From Candidatus Roseilinea mizusawaensis (GTDB lineage Bacteria; Chloroflexota; Anaerolineae; J036; Brachytrichaceae): a stretch of DNA of 64,000 nt. The position numbers were made by a program, and so were the translations under genes. The notes under the pieces were generated by a model that saw only the letters and a list, made by a program, of their open reading frames with translations, had not been told where the DNA came from and ran no database searches. The first letter of the stretch is position 1. The number at the start of each line of letters is the position of its first letter. The stretch is from positions 1 through 64,000 of the forward strand of contig JAEANN010000047.1 of NCBI GenBank assembly GCA_016841965.1, in the 5' to 3' direction. Of the stretch, positions 18,485 through 28,531 are shown piece after piece.

Positions 18485-19591
18485 CTATCCAAGCAGGCCG
18501 GCGATTTTCTGTTCCATCTGCGCCGCCTGCGCGGCATCGAGCGCGCCCACCACAAAGTCGGCCCGCCATTGCGCCAGCGCGTCGAGCGTCTTGATGTTGC
18601 CCTTGGCCTTCTCTGCGCTGTAGCCCTCTGGCTCGGCTGTGGCCGGCATGGCAAAGCCACAGGCGTCCTGGTCGCCGGTGCGTGAGATCCAGCGCACGCA
18701 CTTGTCAAGCTGATCGGGCCGGTGCGCCACATAGTCGGCCGTGCCGTCGGGGTGAACCTGCATGCTGTGCGCCCACCCCTGCGCGTCAGCATTCATGGTC
18801 AGGGTGAACACAAGTTCGGGATCGAAGGGCAGGTCGGGCTTGAGCACGTTGTGCTTTTCGGGATGCGCGCCGAGGTCTTCGATGAACTCACGGTAACCGG
18901 GCTTGGGCCGCACATGCGAGGGAATGCTGCGCCGCACTCGCACACGCTCTGGCGTGCAGGGGGCGCTGTACACCAGCCGGCCGTTGTCCACCGGCCGGAA
19001 ATTGATGTGCGCCAGATACATGCACTCCATCGGCGAATGTCGCTTCAGGTTGGTGATCACCATCGCCACGCGAAACAGCGATGCCCCGGCATACAACTTG
19101 ACAATCGGCTCGGCCACATAGTTGTAGCTGAAGGCAACCGTGTGCTGGTACGCGCCGGTCAACCCGATGTAGTCGCCGTGCTCATCGCTGCCCACGATCA
19201 CGCGCGCCGACTGATAGGGCGCATTGGGCAGCTCGCCGTGCAGGGTATGCGTGTCCTCTTTGGACGGCACGCCCATGGCCGTGAAGCCGCAGTGCAAAAA
19301 GAAACCGCCATAGGTTTCGAGATAGGCGCGCGTTGGGCGGGGTTGATCGAACATCGACCTCATGGTGAGTTCGCGCCCGCCAAAGTGAGCCGACCAGATT
19401 TGCTGGCCCTGCCAGGGCAGCAGTGTCAGAGAGCCAAGTTCGTTCTTCAACGTCAGGCCGCACACGCCGCTGGCAAAGCGAAACGCAGATGCGGTGAGCG
19501 AGCCGGCTTCGACCAGCGTCTTCTCTTTTTCTGTGAAGAGTTCCGGCGACAAATGTATGGTGGTTTCAGTTGCCATCATGGATTCCCTCAA
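18485..19591 (-). CDS. DUF4432 (aldose epimerase-like) protein
   Basis: 368 aa; LTLKNELGSLTLLPWQGQQIWSAHFGGRELTMRSMF, GGFFLHCGFTAMG, HGELPN. Confidence 0.8.
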   Translation of the reverse strand: MRESMMATETTIHLSPELFTEKEKTLVEAGSLTASAFRFASGVCGLTLKNELGSLTLLPWQGQQIWSAHFGGRELTMRSMFDQPRPTRAYLETYGGFFLHCGFTAMGVPSKEDTHTLHGELPNAPYQSARVIVGSDEHGDYIGLTGAYQHTVAFSYNYVAEPIVKLYAGASLFRVAMVITNLKRHSPMECMYLAHINFRPVDNGRLVYSAPCTPERVRVRRSIPSHVRPKPGYREFIEDLGAHPEKHNVLKPDLPFDPELVFTLTMNADAQGWAHSMQVHPDGTADYVAHRPDQLDKCVRWISRTGDQDACGFAMPATAEPEGYSAEKAKGNIKTLDALAQWRADFVVGALDAAQAAQMEQKIAGLLG

Positions 19592-19682
19592 TTAGAAGAT
19601 GGTACAGGTGCATTGGTTAATCTGCTCCGCCATGATATGCCATACGCCGCGGCTGGCAATCACAAACGGCACAGTCATCGAA

Positions 19683-21278
19683 TCACCATCCGACGCCATT
19701 AACAGCTAGCTGCTTGCATTCACAGGCTTCGCGCGTCAGGCTGCCTTTGGTCAGTGTGCCGTCGTATTCAGCCCCCCCTTCTGCCGCCACCCAGCCCCCC
19801 AGGTCAAATGGGACCTGCCCGACCGCGTTCAGCCACTCGCCGTTGTAGCGCCGTGTGATGTGCACATGCGCCCCGCTCGAGATGCCGCCCTCGCAGGACG
19901 GATGGCCGATGCGATCGCCCTGCTTCACTCGCGTGCCCGGCGCCACACGGTTGTCCTCACGAATGTGCAAATATAGGATGCTCCAGCCGATGCGATCGTC
20001 GCCGCTGGGGTCGAGCGACAACATGACCTCGCCCCATCGACTGCGTGTGATGACACCATCTGCCACTGCGGTAACCCACTCTTTCAGGTTGGCACAGCCC
20101 TGCACGGTTTGCGGTGTGAAGTCGAGCGCGCCCCAAGGTGTGCCTTTGCCCCACGCGCTGTGCGGGCCGCCGGTAAACAGCCAGGTTTCGCCTTTTGGCC
20201 ACGGCAGGCTCAATTTAGGCTGCGCCAGGCCGGCCGGCACAAGCGGGCCGATGTCGTATTGCCAGGGGTTGCCAAACAGCCGGCGGTAAGTCTGGATAAA
20301 ACTGTGCGGCCCTTCCCCTAGGGCCTCCAGCCATGTTGGTCGGGTGTGGATGGCCGCCAGATAATTTTGCAGACCGGCAGTGCCGGCGTTGATGCCATTG
20401 CCCATGAAGGCGCGTGTGTCATCGTCGAGCCGCACCCACAGGCGGTTATTCAACCGCCAGCCGTAATAGCCTTCGTTCAACCGGGCTGCCGCCCACACCA
20501 ATTGAATGTACAACCCCTTGATGTCTGTGCGCTTGTACCCGAGTGGCCAGGTCATCTGATCGGGAGATGGGTTGGGATTGTCCACCCATCCTGCCACATA
20601 CTCGAGCAGCGCCACGAGCAGGCGAGGGTTGACGCTTTGCTGCTCGGCCACGCGCGCTACCAGTTGCGCGCCGGTCAGCATTTCGTTGTTCACCTTCTCC
20701 ACATGCCGCGCCAGATAGCCGGGCCGGGATGCAATAAATCCTTCTAGATCAAAGCCGGCTGCCGCCGGACTGTTCACCAGCTCACTGTCGGGAATCAATT
20801 TGATCGACGGCGCCTGGCCGGTGATGGGCAAGGCCACGATCAGTTGCTGGCCTTCCACCAGCCGGTCCGGGTTGCGCAGGTTGTTCAACGCGAGCAATTG
20901 TTCGACCGTGGACCCAACGGCAACAGCGATGCCGCTGAGTGTGTCTCCGCGGCGGACGGTGTAGGTTGCGTTGACCGTCGCCTCGGCCGGCATGTCACGG
21001 GGTGGATCAGGCGTTGGCGTAGCGTTTATCGGAGCCGGCCATGTCGGTGTAGGTGAAGGAACACGTGTTGGAATAACCAGCAGGTCAACAAGCTGTGATG
21101 CGGGCGTCTGAGCCGGTTGTGGGACAGAGACAGGCGAGGGGAGCGCCGTCATCTCAGGCAAAGCAGGATGTGAGCCGGTGCACGCCAGCAACAGTGATGC
21201 AGTTGCGCCGGCGCCGGCAGCGCGCCGGGCAAACTTGAGGGCGCGCCAAAAGCTAAATCGCAAGCGCGAGCGTTTCAA
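19683..21278 (-). CDS. LysM + M23 metallopeptidase lipoprotein
   Basis: Lipobox LLLAC; LysM YTVRRGDTLSGIAVAVGSTVEQLLALNNL; M23-like region ending SSGAHVHITRRYNGEW. Confidence 0.88.
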   Translation of the reverse strand: MKRSRLRFSFWRALKFARRAAGAGATASLLLACTGSHPALPEMTALPSPVSVPQPAQTPASQLVDLLVIPTRVPSPTPTWPAPINATPTPDPPRDMPAEATVNATYTVRRGDTLSGIAVAVGSTVEQLLALNNLRNPDRLVEGQQLIVALPITGQAPSIKLIPDSELVNSPAAAGFDLEGFIASRPGYLARHVEKVNNEMLTGAQLVARVAEQQSVNPRLLVALLEYVAGWVDNPNPSPDQMTWPLGYKRTDIKGLYIQLVWAAARLNEGYYGWRLNNRLWVRLDDDTRAFMGNGINAGTAGLQNYLAAIHTRPTWLEALGEGPHSFIQTYRRLFGNPWQYDIGPLVPAGLAQPKLSLPWPKGETWLFTGGPHSAWGKGTPWGALDFTPQTVQGCANLKEWVTAVADGVITRSRWGEVMLSLDPSGDDRIGWSILYLHIREDNRVAPGTRVKQGDRIGHPSCEGGISSGAHVHITRRYNGEWLNAVGQVPFDLGGWVAAEGGAEYDGTLTKGSLTREACECKQLAVNGVGW

Positions 21279-22051
21279 CGGGGGTCAGTCGGCAGCGCAC
21301 GCTGCAGGGCCTCTTCCCAGCCGGCGGTGCTCCCGTTCACCAACAAGGCTACGTGGTTGTTGGCGATCATCTCAGCGATCTCAGTGTTGAGCGGGCTATG
21401 GCCGGCCACAACGGGGACGGCTTTCAAGCCGGCTTTGCGCAGCAGCTCAGCGCGCTCCAGAGCGCGCTCGATGTCGTGTTTGTTGATCACACCAGACACT
21501 TCGATCGCCAGCCACACTTCCCCGCCGCCCTTTTCTCGAGGCAGCTGCCCACGCACCAACAAGTCCACGTTGGACAATTCACGCACTTCATCTGGGCTTA
21601 ACTTCTGCTCCATGTCATCCCAGATATCGCTGAAGTTAACCACACGGGGCTTGCGCATCCAGCGTCCAAAGTAAGAAGCTGCCTTTTCGCGATAGCGAAG
21701 CTCGAGCACTATGCCGCGCACTTCAGCCATATCGATTTCCAGCCTGTGCACTATCTGGGCAAGAAGATTGAGATTTTCCTCGGTGCGACGCTGCGCTTCG
21801 GCCAGTTGCTCGACGCGCACAGTCAACTGATCCAGACGCTCCTCTGTGCGACGCTGCGCCTCGGCCAGTTGCTCGACGCGCTCTTCGGTGCGACGCTGCG
21901 CCTCGGCCAGAGAGCGCACAATATCGGGCAAAGAGAGCAGTTCGTTAGTCAGGACAATACGCCGCACCTCGCTCAACCACTCGGGCCGATCGAGAAGCAG
22001 TCGTGTCAAATCATGCAGGTCATTGACTGTGAACGCCATTGTCAACCGCAT
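21275..22051 (-). CDS. Coiled-coil DUF3782-like protein with PD-(D/E)XK-like domain
   Basis: 258 aa; 14-aa repeat LAEAQRRTEERVEQ; VDLLVRGQLPREKGGGEVWLAIEVSG; ATGA overlap with the 19683-21278 CDS. Confidence 0.75.
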   Translation of the reverse strand: MRLTMAFTVNDLHDLTRLLLDRPEWLSEVRRIVLTNELLSLPDIVRSLAEAQRRTEERVEQLAEAQRRTEERLDQLTVRVEQLAEAQRRTEENLNLLAQIVHRLEIDMAEVRGIVLELRYREKAASYFGRWMRKPRVVNFSDIWDDMEQKLSPDEVRELSNVDLLVRGQLPREKGGGEVWLAIEVSGVINKHDIERALERAELLRKAGLKAVPVVAGHSPLNTEIAEMIANNHVALLVNGSTAGWEEALQRALPTDPR

Positions 22052-22253
22052 TATAGCCTGTCAGGGGTTCGTTTTGAGGAACAAGATCGTCTGAGAGTGG
22101 ACTTGAAGCGCGCATATTACCGCTGAGCTGAAACGCCCCACTCCTGGCGGCCCACGAGTATGCACAACCCGACCCGTGCATGCAACAGACATCAATACAC
22201 AGCGACTAACAGTGCAGACAACACGCCAAGACAAGCAAAACAGGAGAAGAAGC

Positions 22254-25200
22254 ATGAACACAACAAATAAACCCATCGCAACAACGATTTCGATCTGCTT
22301 GCTCTTATTATTTCAACCACACGACACCCTGGGTCTTATCACGCCACACAGCGCGCGGCGCTTGCCGGCCGGCTCCTCGTTCCTATCCACGCGGCCGGCG
22401 GGCGTTGATCAACCCAGTACCGATTTTCGCATTTATCTGCCTACGATCGAGACACCGCCCCCGCCTCCCCCTATCCAGGTACTGATCTCTGCACTGCACT
22501 ACTATGGCCTGAGTGGCAATCTGGATGAGGCCATTCAACTGACCAATCTGACGCCATATCCGGTGACGCTGGATGGTCAATGGTCGATCTGGGCCGGCAA
22601 CAGCGTATTCACACTACCGGCGCTGACCATGACCGCCGGCGCGCGCATCTGGCTGGCGCACGATCCCACGGCGTTCCGCCAGTCCTTTGGTTTTGCGCCC
22701 GATGTCGTCTTCGGCAGCGCGCTCAGCTTTGCCAACACCGGCGGCGAAGTGCGCCTGATTACTCAAACCAGCACACTGATCGACACAGCCAACGGCGACG
22801 GCGGCCCCTGGCCGGCAGGCAGTGGCGGCTCTGGCACGAATTGTTGTTACCGTTCGATGGAACGCATCGATGCCGGCCTGCCAGACACAGACTCGAACTG
22901 GGCCACTGCCCTCATCACCATTCCAATTGCCTGGGACAGCGCCGGCAACCCCATTACCGGCACCCCCGGCGCGCCTAACTCAGTGGCCATCCCCCTCACC
23001 ACATCCGACCTGCGCGTCGTCATCAACGAAGTGGCCTGGGGCGGCACGCGCGCCAATTCCAACGCTGAATGGATCGAGCTGCGCAACAACACATCCCTCA
23101 CTGTTTCCCTGGCCGGCTGGCAAATCCGCGCGATCGGGGCCAGCACGCGCACCATTGCGCTGGATGGACAGATTGCGCCGCAGGGCTACTTCGTCATCCA
23201 GCGCGCTGCCGGCACGTTCAGCGCCGGCGCATCTGCCAATCTGACCGCAACGTGGAGTGTGTTAAACAACGGCGGAGAACGCCTCGAATTGATCGACGTC
23301 GACAGCCGCATCCTCGATGCCGTGGTCTATGGCAATGGCGTAGCATGGGGTGGCTGGAGCGGCCCGGCGCTCCAGCCGTACACCGTGTCGGGCATTGTGC
23401 CGGCCACAGCCCAGGTGCTGATGCGCAAGCTCGACCCGCACACCGGCCTGCCTGTCCCCGACACCGACACCGCCCAGGACTGGTTGAGCGAACCCGGCGA
23501 TCCGGTCAGCGGACGCCGGCCGGCATATCCCGGCTGGGATTTTGAATCATTCGTTGTGCCGGCCCGCGCGCAGACTCCCATCACACTCGCCGTCACGCCC
23601 GACGCCGGCTTCGATGTCCTCTCGCGCACCCTGGCATCGGCCACTCGGTCGATCGACATCGAGGTGTACACCCTCGACCAAGCCGGCCTGGCCGATCTGC
23701 TGGCGCTCAAGGTCAGTCAAGGCGTCACCGTGCGCGTGCTGTTGGAAGGCGGGCCGGTGGGTCCGTTTCCGGCCCAGGAACTGTGGATGTGTCAGCGCAT
23801 TCATGCGGACAACAGCGGCTGCTGGTTCATGACCCCCGATGCCACGCTAGGCTATGCGCGTTATCGCTATCTGCATGCCAAGTTTGCCATCGTTGACGGC
23901 AGGCAGTTGATAGTCAGTTCAGAGAACTTTGGCGCGAATGGTTTTCCCGACGATGATAAAGTCGATGGAACCGTAGGCGAGCGCGGCGTGTTGGCAGTCA
24001 TCAGCGCGCCGGCGCTGATCGCGCGGGCGCAGGCCATCTTCGATGCTGATCTAGACACCGCCCATGCCGACATCACACGCTGGTGCCCCACATGCAGCCC
24101 ATTCGGCCCACCTGCGCCGGGTTTCACGCCGGTCTACACCACCGGCGGCATCAGCTACACAGCCCGCTTCAACGCGCCGCTCAAGCTGAACACACCCGTC
24201 TCGGTTGAGCTGGCCACCTCGCCAGAGAATAACCTGCGCGACGGCGGCATCATCGCAGTATTGAACAGCGCCGGCCCTGGCGACGAAGTGCTGGTTGAGC
24301 AAATGGATGAGCCGTATTACTGGGGCGTCAGCAGCAGCACCCCGCTCAACGACCCCAATCCACGCCTGCAAGCCATCCTCGGCGCAGCCCAGCGCGGCGC
24401 ATCTGTGCGCGTGCTGCTCGACCGTTACTACGACACACCTTCTGACCCGCGCAGCAACGACGCCACCATACGCTATCTGCTCAACCTGGCCCGCACCAAT
24501 GGCTGGGATGTGCAGGCTATTCGCGGCGACCCCACCTTTCACGGCATACACAACAAGATGATTCTGGCGCGCGTGGGCAACCGCAAGCTGGTTCACATCG
24601 GCTCGTGGAACGGCACCGAGACCAGCGCCAAGATGAACCGCGAGATGACCCTGCTGATCGAGTCGGCGCAAGTCTATGACTATCTGCGGGCCGTGTTCTG
24701 GTATGACTTTTACATCTCGCGGCCGGTGTTTGCGCCGATTGTCATGCGCGACTATAGGCCGCCGGTCCCAATCACTTATCCCCTGATTAGCGAAGTGCTG
24801 TTCAACCCGTCTGGGGGCGACGAGGCCGGCCGGGAATGGATCGAACTCTACAATCCCACCCACACGCCGATCAGCTTGAACGGTTACAAAATTGGCGACG
24901 CCGAAGCGCCAGGCCGCAGCTACAACGAGAGCATGTACCAGTTCCCGGTCAGCGCCATGCTGCCGGCGCGCGGCGTCATCGTGATAGCCGGCCGGGCCGA
25001 CTTATATTTCAGTCGCTGGGGCAGCAAACCCACCTACGAACTTGCCGACTATGACCCGACCGTGCCTGAACTGCTGCCCTACACCGCATGGAGCACCGGC
25101 ACGCTCAGCCTGGGTAACACCAACGACCAGGTGTTGCTGTTGGGTCCGACAGATGTGATCGTCGATGCTGTGGTGTGGGCTGATCCAACCCTGACTAACC

Positions 25201-25346
25201 CTGTAACGATCAGCGGGGTCGTGCCGTTCACCGGCACGCTGAGCGCCGACCACACCTTGCAGCGTTGGCCGGCAGATAAAGACACCGACAACTGCAGCCT
25301 GGACTTCCGCGATCAGGGTTTGCCCAGCCCCGGCGGCGTACCATAG
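22254..25346 (+). CDS. Secreted lamin-tail-domain / phospholipase D-like protein
   Basis: LTD-like VVINEVAWGGTRANSNAEWIELRNNT and LISEVLFNPSGGDEAGREWIELYNPT; PLD HAKFAIVDGRQLIVSSENFG and HNKMILARVGNRKLVHIGSWNG. Confidence 0.88.
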   Translation: MNTTNKPIATTISICLLLLFQPHDTLGLITPHSARRLPAGSSFLSTRPAGVDQPSTDFRIYLPTIETPPPPPPIQVLISALHYYGLSGNLDEAIQLTNLTPYPVTLDGQWSIWAGNSVFTLPALTMTAGARIWLAHDPTAFRQSFGFAPDVVFGSALSFANTGGEVRLITQTSTLIDTANGDGGPWPAGSGGSGTNCCYRSMERIDAGLPDTDSNWATALITIPIAWDSAGNPITGTPGAPNSVAIPLTTSDLRVVINEVAWGGTRANSNAEWIELRNNTSLTVSLAGWQIRAIGASTRTIALDGQIAPQGYFVIQRAAGTFSAGASANLTATWSVLNNGGERLELIDVDSRILDAVVYGNGVAWGGWSGPALQPYTVSGIVPATAQVLMRKLDPHTGLPVPDTDTAQDWLSEPGDPVSGRRPAYPGWDFESFVVPARAQTPITLAVTPDAGFDVLSRTLASATRSIDIEVYTLDQAGLADLLALKVSQGVTVRVLLEGGPVGPFPAQELWMCQRIHADNSGCWFMTPDATLGYARYRYLHAKFAIVDGRQLIVSSENFGANGFPDDDKVDGTVGERGVLAVISAPALIARAQAIFDADLDTAHADITRWCPTCSPFGPPAPGFTPVYTTGGISYTARFNAPLKLNTPVSVELATSPENNLRDGGIIAVLNSAGPGDEVLVEQMDEPYYWGVSSSTPLNDPNPRLQAILGAAQRGASVRVLLDRYYDTPSDPRSNDATIRYLLNLARTNGWDVQAIRGDPTFHGIHNKMILARVGNRKLVHIGSWNGTETSAKMNREMTLLIESAQVYDYLRAVFWYDFYISRPVFAPIVMRDYRPPVPITYPLISEVLFNPSGGDEAGREWIELYNPTHTPISLNGYKIGDAEAPGRSYNESMYQFPVSAMLPARGVIVIAGRADLYFSRWGSKPTYELADYDPTVPELLPYTAWSTGTLSLGNTNDQVLLLGPTDVIVDAVVWADPTLTNPVTISGVVPFTGTLSADHTLQRWPADKDTDNCSLDFRDQGLPSPGGVP

Positions 25347-25357
25347 ACACGCCTGGC

Positions 25358-26248
25358 TTACACAGCCTCTTTAAAGTCGTAGAAGTTACCCTGCGCGCGC
25401 CAGCGTGTGCCGTCGGCATCACACACCAGCAGGTTGCCCTCGCGGCGCAAGGGCTGGCCGGAGCGCGGGCTGCGAAAAATAGCATCGCCGGACAGCGCCA
25501 ACCCGTCCTCTGTCGCCGGCCGGCCGGTCGCCGGCACATTCTGCGTGAACACGCTGGGCGACCACAGGCCCAGCCAGGCCGTGCGCTGCAACAGCGCATC
25601 GGCGTACACCATCCACTGCGTCGGCACGCGCCGCTTGATGAAGCCGGCCCGCAGATACGACACGCTCAGTTTGCGCTGTGTCACAAAGCCGGCCTGCCGC
25701 AGTTGATCCAGCATCCAGGCCGGGTGAAAATCGAAGTTCAGCTTGACGAACTCGACCGGGTGCCGGTCGAATGGGTTCCATTGCTGGCGCCGCAGCAGGT
25801 ATCGCGCCACCGCCTTAATGTGGCGCTTGTTGGCGAACTCTAGCACGAACACGCCGGCAGGCGCCATGACACGCCGGATTTGCGCCAGCGCTTCAGGCAC
25901 TTTGGCAATGTGATGAATCACGCGGATCATAGTGGCCGCGTCGAACACGCCGTCGGCAAAGGGCAGATGATAGACATCGGCGGCCACGAAGATAAAGCGC
26001 GCATCGTTCCCCCAGCGCTGCATGGCCTGTTCGAGCATCGTGCGCGAATAGTCCACCAGCACGATCTGATCACGGCCGGTGTACAGATCGGCCAGCCTGC
26101 CAAAGCCGGCCCCGAACTCAACGATGCGTCGTCCCCGGGCAGGCAACAGCCGGCGCAGCGCCACACGCTCGGCGGCGTCTTCATAGAAACGGTCTGCGTT
26201 TTGCCAGAAGCGCGTCTTGTAGTCTGAACCTTCATAATCACAAATCAT
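25358..26248 (-). CDS. Class I SAM methyltransferase with Trm112-like C-terminus
   Basis: IVEFGAGFGRLADLY, IRVIHHIAKVPEALAQIRRVMAPAGVFVLEFANK; C-terminal AIFRSPRSGQPLRREGNLLVCDADGTRW. Confidence 0.85.
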   Translation of the reverse strand: MICDYEGSDYKTRFWQNADRFYEDAAERVALRRLLPARGRRIVEFGAGFGRLADLYTGRDQIVLVDYSRTMLEQAMQRWGNDARFIFVAADVYHLPFADGVFDAATMIRVIHHIAKVPEALAQIRRVMAPAGVFVLEFANKRHIKAVARYLLRRQQWNPFDRHPVEFVKLNFDFHPAWMLDQLRQAGFVTQRKLSVSYLRAGFIKRRVPTQWMVYADALLQRTAWLGLWSPSVFTQNVPATGRPATEDGLALSGDAIFRSPRSGQPLRREGNLLVCDADGTRWRAQGNFYDFKEAV

Positions 26249-26327
26249 GGCAATTGTCGTATTGAGCAATCAGGCAAATCAGGCAATTGAACGATTGCGT
26301 GAGCGTGCGATAGGTCAATCAAACCAC

Positions 26328-27728
26328 TCAATCGCTCAATCGAGCGATGGCAGCCTGTATGGCCGGGTCATTCTCAGCAGTGAATTCATCCCAGTTGCGC
26401 TCGATCTTGACATCTGGCTCAATACCCTTGCCCTCCCAGGCCGTGCCATCCGGCAACTGGAACGTTTCCTCGGCCAACCAGACCATCGAGCCGTCTTCAA
26501 AGAAATGGGCGTTCAGGGTTTCGACGTTGCCGCCTGATCGTTGGCCGATCAACGCAGCCCGGCCCTTGTGCCGCAGGCTGCCGGCAAACACCTCGGCATA
26601 CGACTGGGTAGACGGGCCGATCAAAATTGCCAACGGCACAGTCTGCGAATTGCCGATGCGCTCGGCGCGCGCGCGGATCGGCACGCGCATACCTTGCCGA
26701 TCCACCAAGTAACCCAACACACCGCCGGTGAAGAAACCGAGGTGTGACATCAAGATTGAATACGTGCCGCCGCCATTGATGCGCAGGTCGATCACCAGGC
26801 CATCGAGTCGCTGGATGCGCCCGCTGCTCCGCATCAAAGCGCGCAACGCATCGCGCACCTGCGCGTCGATGCCATCTTGGAAGAATGTTGGGATGAGGAT
26901 ATAACCGACGCGGGGGGTCTCTTGCAGCAAGCGATATTCCACCGGCTCGGCGGATAGCAATAGCCGGCGCTCGACCACCAGATCCCGCGTGGGTTGTCCT
27001 GGGGTGCGGACAGTCAGCGTTACCGTCGTGCCCTCCGGCCCGCGCAGCGCAGCCAGATCCGGCTCGCCGGCTTCATTCACCAGCGGCGCGCCATTCGCTT
27101 TCAAGATATGGTCATGAGGCCGAATACCGGCTGCTTCCGCCGGGCTGCCCGGCAAGACTTGCAACACATAGAAGCGTTCCGCTTGTGGGTTGTAGTCGGT
27201 CACAATGCCGATGCCTACAAAATCAGCCGCGCCGGCATATAGCTGCTCCTCTTCGGCCACTTCATCAGGCGAAAGGAATCGGGAGTGCTGATCGCCCAGC
27301 CCCTCGACCAGATCGCGCATCAGGGCGTGGAATGCGTCATCGGCGAGGCCGGCGCGGATGCGGGCCTCGGTCTCAGTGCGCACGGCGGCCCAATCGACGC
27401 CGTTGAAGTTACTGTAAATGTATCGCGCGTTGACCACATTCCACAGATCTCGAAAGACGCGCAACTGGCGCTCGGTTTGCTCGACAGTCGGAGGTGTGCG
27501 AGACGGCGTTGTGGCGGTGGGCCGGGCCAGATTACGAGGCAGCGCAGTTGGCGTGCCGGCCGGCGGGGCAACGGTCAAGCGTTGCACAGGCACAACGCTG
27601 GCGCGCGTCGAGATGGATACGGGAAAGTGACATCCACTGAGAACGACGCCGACCAGCCCGATCATCAGTGCAATCTGCGCAACAGAGACAGACGGGCTGC
27701 GGCTTCGCGCCGTAGATGACCTGTTCAT
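26328..27728 (-). CDS. S41 family C-terminal processing peptidase-like lipoprotein
   Basis: Lipobox VLSGC; PDZ GIGIVTDYNPQ...VLQVLPGSPAEAAGIRPHDHIL; catalytic region LIGPSTQSYAEVFAGSLRHKGRAALIGQRSGGN. Confidence 0.9.
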   Translation of the reverse strand: MNRSSTARSRSPSVSVAQIALMIGLVGVVLSGCHFPVSISTRASVVPVQRLTVAPPAGTPTALPRNLARPTATTPSRTPPTVEQTERQLRVFRDLWNVVNARYIYSNFNGVDWAAVRTETEARIRAGLADDAFHALMRDLVEGLGDQHSRFLSPDEVAEEEQLYAGAADFVGIGIVTDYNPQAERFYVLQVLPGSPAEAAGIRPHDHILKANGAPLVNEAGEPDLAALRGPEGTTVTLTVRTPGQPTRDLVVERRLLLSAEPVEYRLLQETPRVGYILIPTFFQDGIDAQVRDALRALMRSSGRIQRLDGLVIDLRINGGGTYSILMSHLGFFTGGVLGYLVDRQGMRVPIRARAERIGNSQTVPLAILIGPSTQSYAEVFAGSLRHKGRAALIGQRSGGNVETLNAHFFEDGSMVWLAEETFQLPDGTAWEGKGIEPDVKIERNWDEFTAENDPAIQAAIARLSD

Positions 27729-28486
27729 GACGCTGTTCGAATGAAATCCACAACCTGATCCAATCGCTTGATGCGCTTATCGTAAAGCCCCACAAATACA
27801 TCACGGGGGTCGATCAACAGCGCCTCCATGCCGGCGGCAGTAGCGCCAAGCACATCGGCGTAGTAGTTGTCTCCGATGTAGAGCGCGCGGCTGGCCGGAA
27901 CATCGCCCGCCATTTGCAGAGCCTGACGAAAGATGCGCTCATCCGGCTTGAAACTGCCGGCCTGCCCTCCCGACAAAGTAAAGGTGAAGTACTCCCCAAT
28001 GCCGTATTGCACTGCCAGCGGCGCAAGATCGCCCTCGCGATTAGAAACCAGCCCCAGTACATAGCCCTCTTCCTTCAGGGTGCGCAGCACGCGCGGAGCT
28101 TCTGGGAACAGCATATCGACGGGGTGGTAATCGTCGAAGTAATCCTGAATACGCTGGGCGCAATCAGCGCAATCATCGATTCCCATCGCCTCCAGAAGGA
28201 TGCGGTTGTAGTTGATCCAGAAACTGCGCTCGTCGAAGCGGGCCAGATGATCGGCAACCTGGGCGCCATCGGCCCAGTAGCGATGTGTGGCGCGCTCGCA
28301 CAGCGTGACCTGCGCGGCTGTCAGGTTGAGGCCAGCACGCCGCGCGTAATCGATAAATGCCTCAAATCCCTCGGGCACATTTGTGCGCAGTGTGCCGTCA
28401 AGATCAAAGAAGATAGCCTGAAAGCGCCGCTCAGAAGCCGGCAGGACTTTGCGCGACGCGCTGGGATTCTCCGAGTTCATGGCCAT
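27725..28486 (-). CDS. HAD family hydrolase
   Basis: 253 aa; FFDLDGTLRTNVPEGF, LGLVSNREGDL, KPDERIFRQAL, YIGDNYYADVLGA. Confidence 0.9.
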   Translation of the reverse strand: MAMNSENPSASRKVLPASERRFQAIFFDLDGTLRTNVPEGFEAFIDYARRAGLNLTAAQVTLCERATHRYWADGAQVADHLARFDERSFWINYNRILLEAMGIDDCADCAQRIQDYFDDYHPVDMLFPEAPRVLRTLKEEGYVLGLVSNREGDLAPLAVQYGIGEYFTFTLSGGQAGSFKPDERIFRQALQMAGDVPASRALYIGDNYYADVLGATAAGMEALLIDPRDVFVGLYDKRIKRLDQVVDFIRTAS

Positions 28487-28531
28487 GACAGGTCATAGGG
28501 GATGTTATCATAGGGGCGGAGGCAACTTTAC

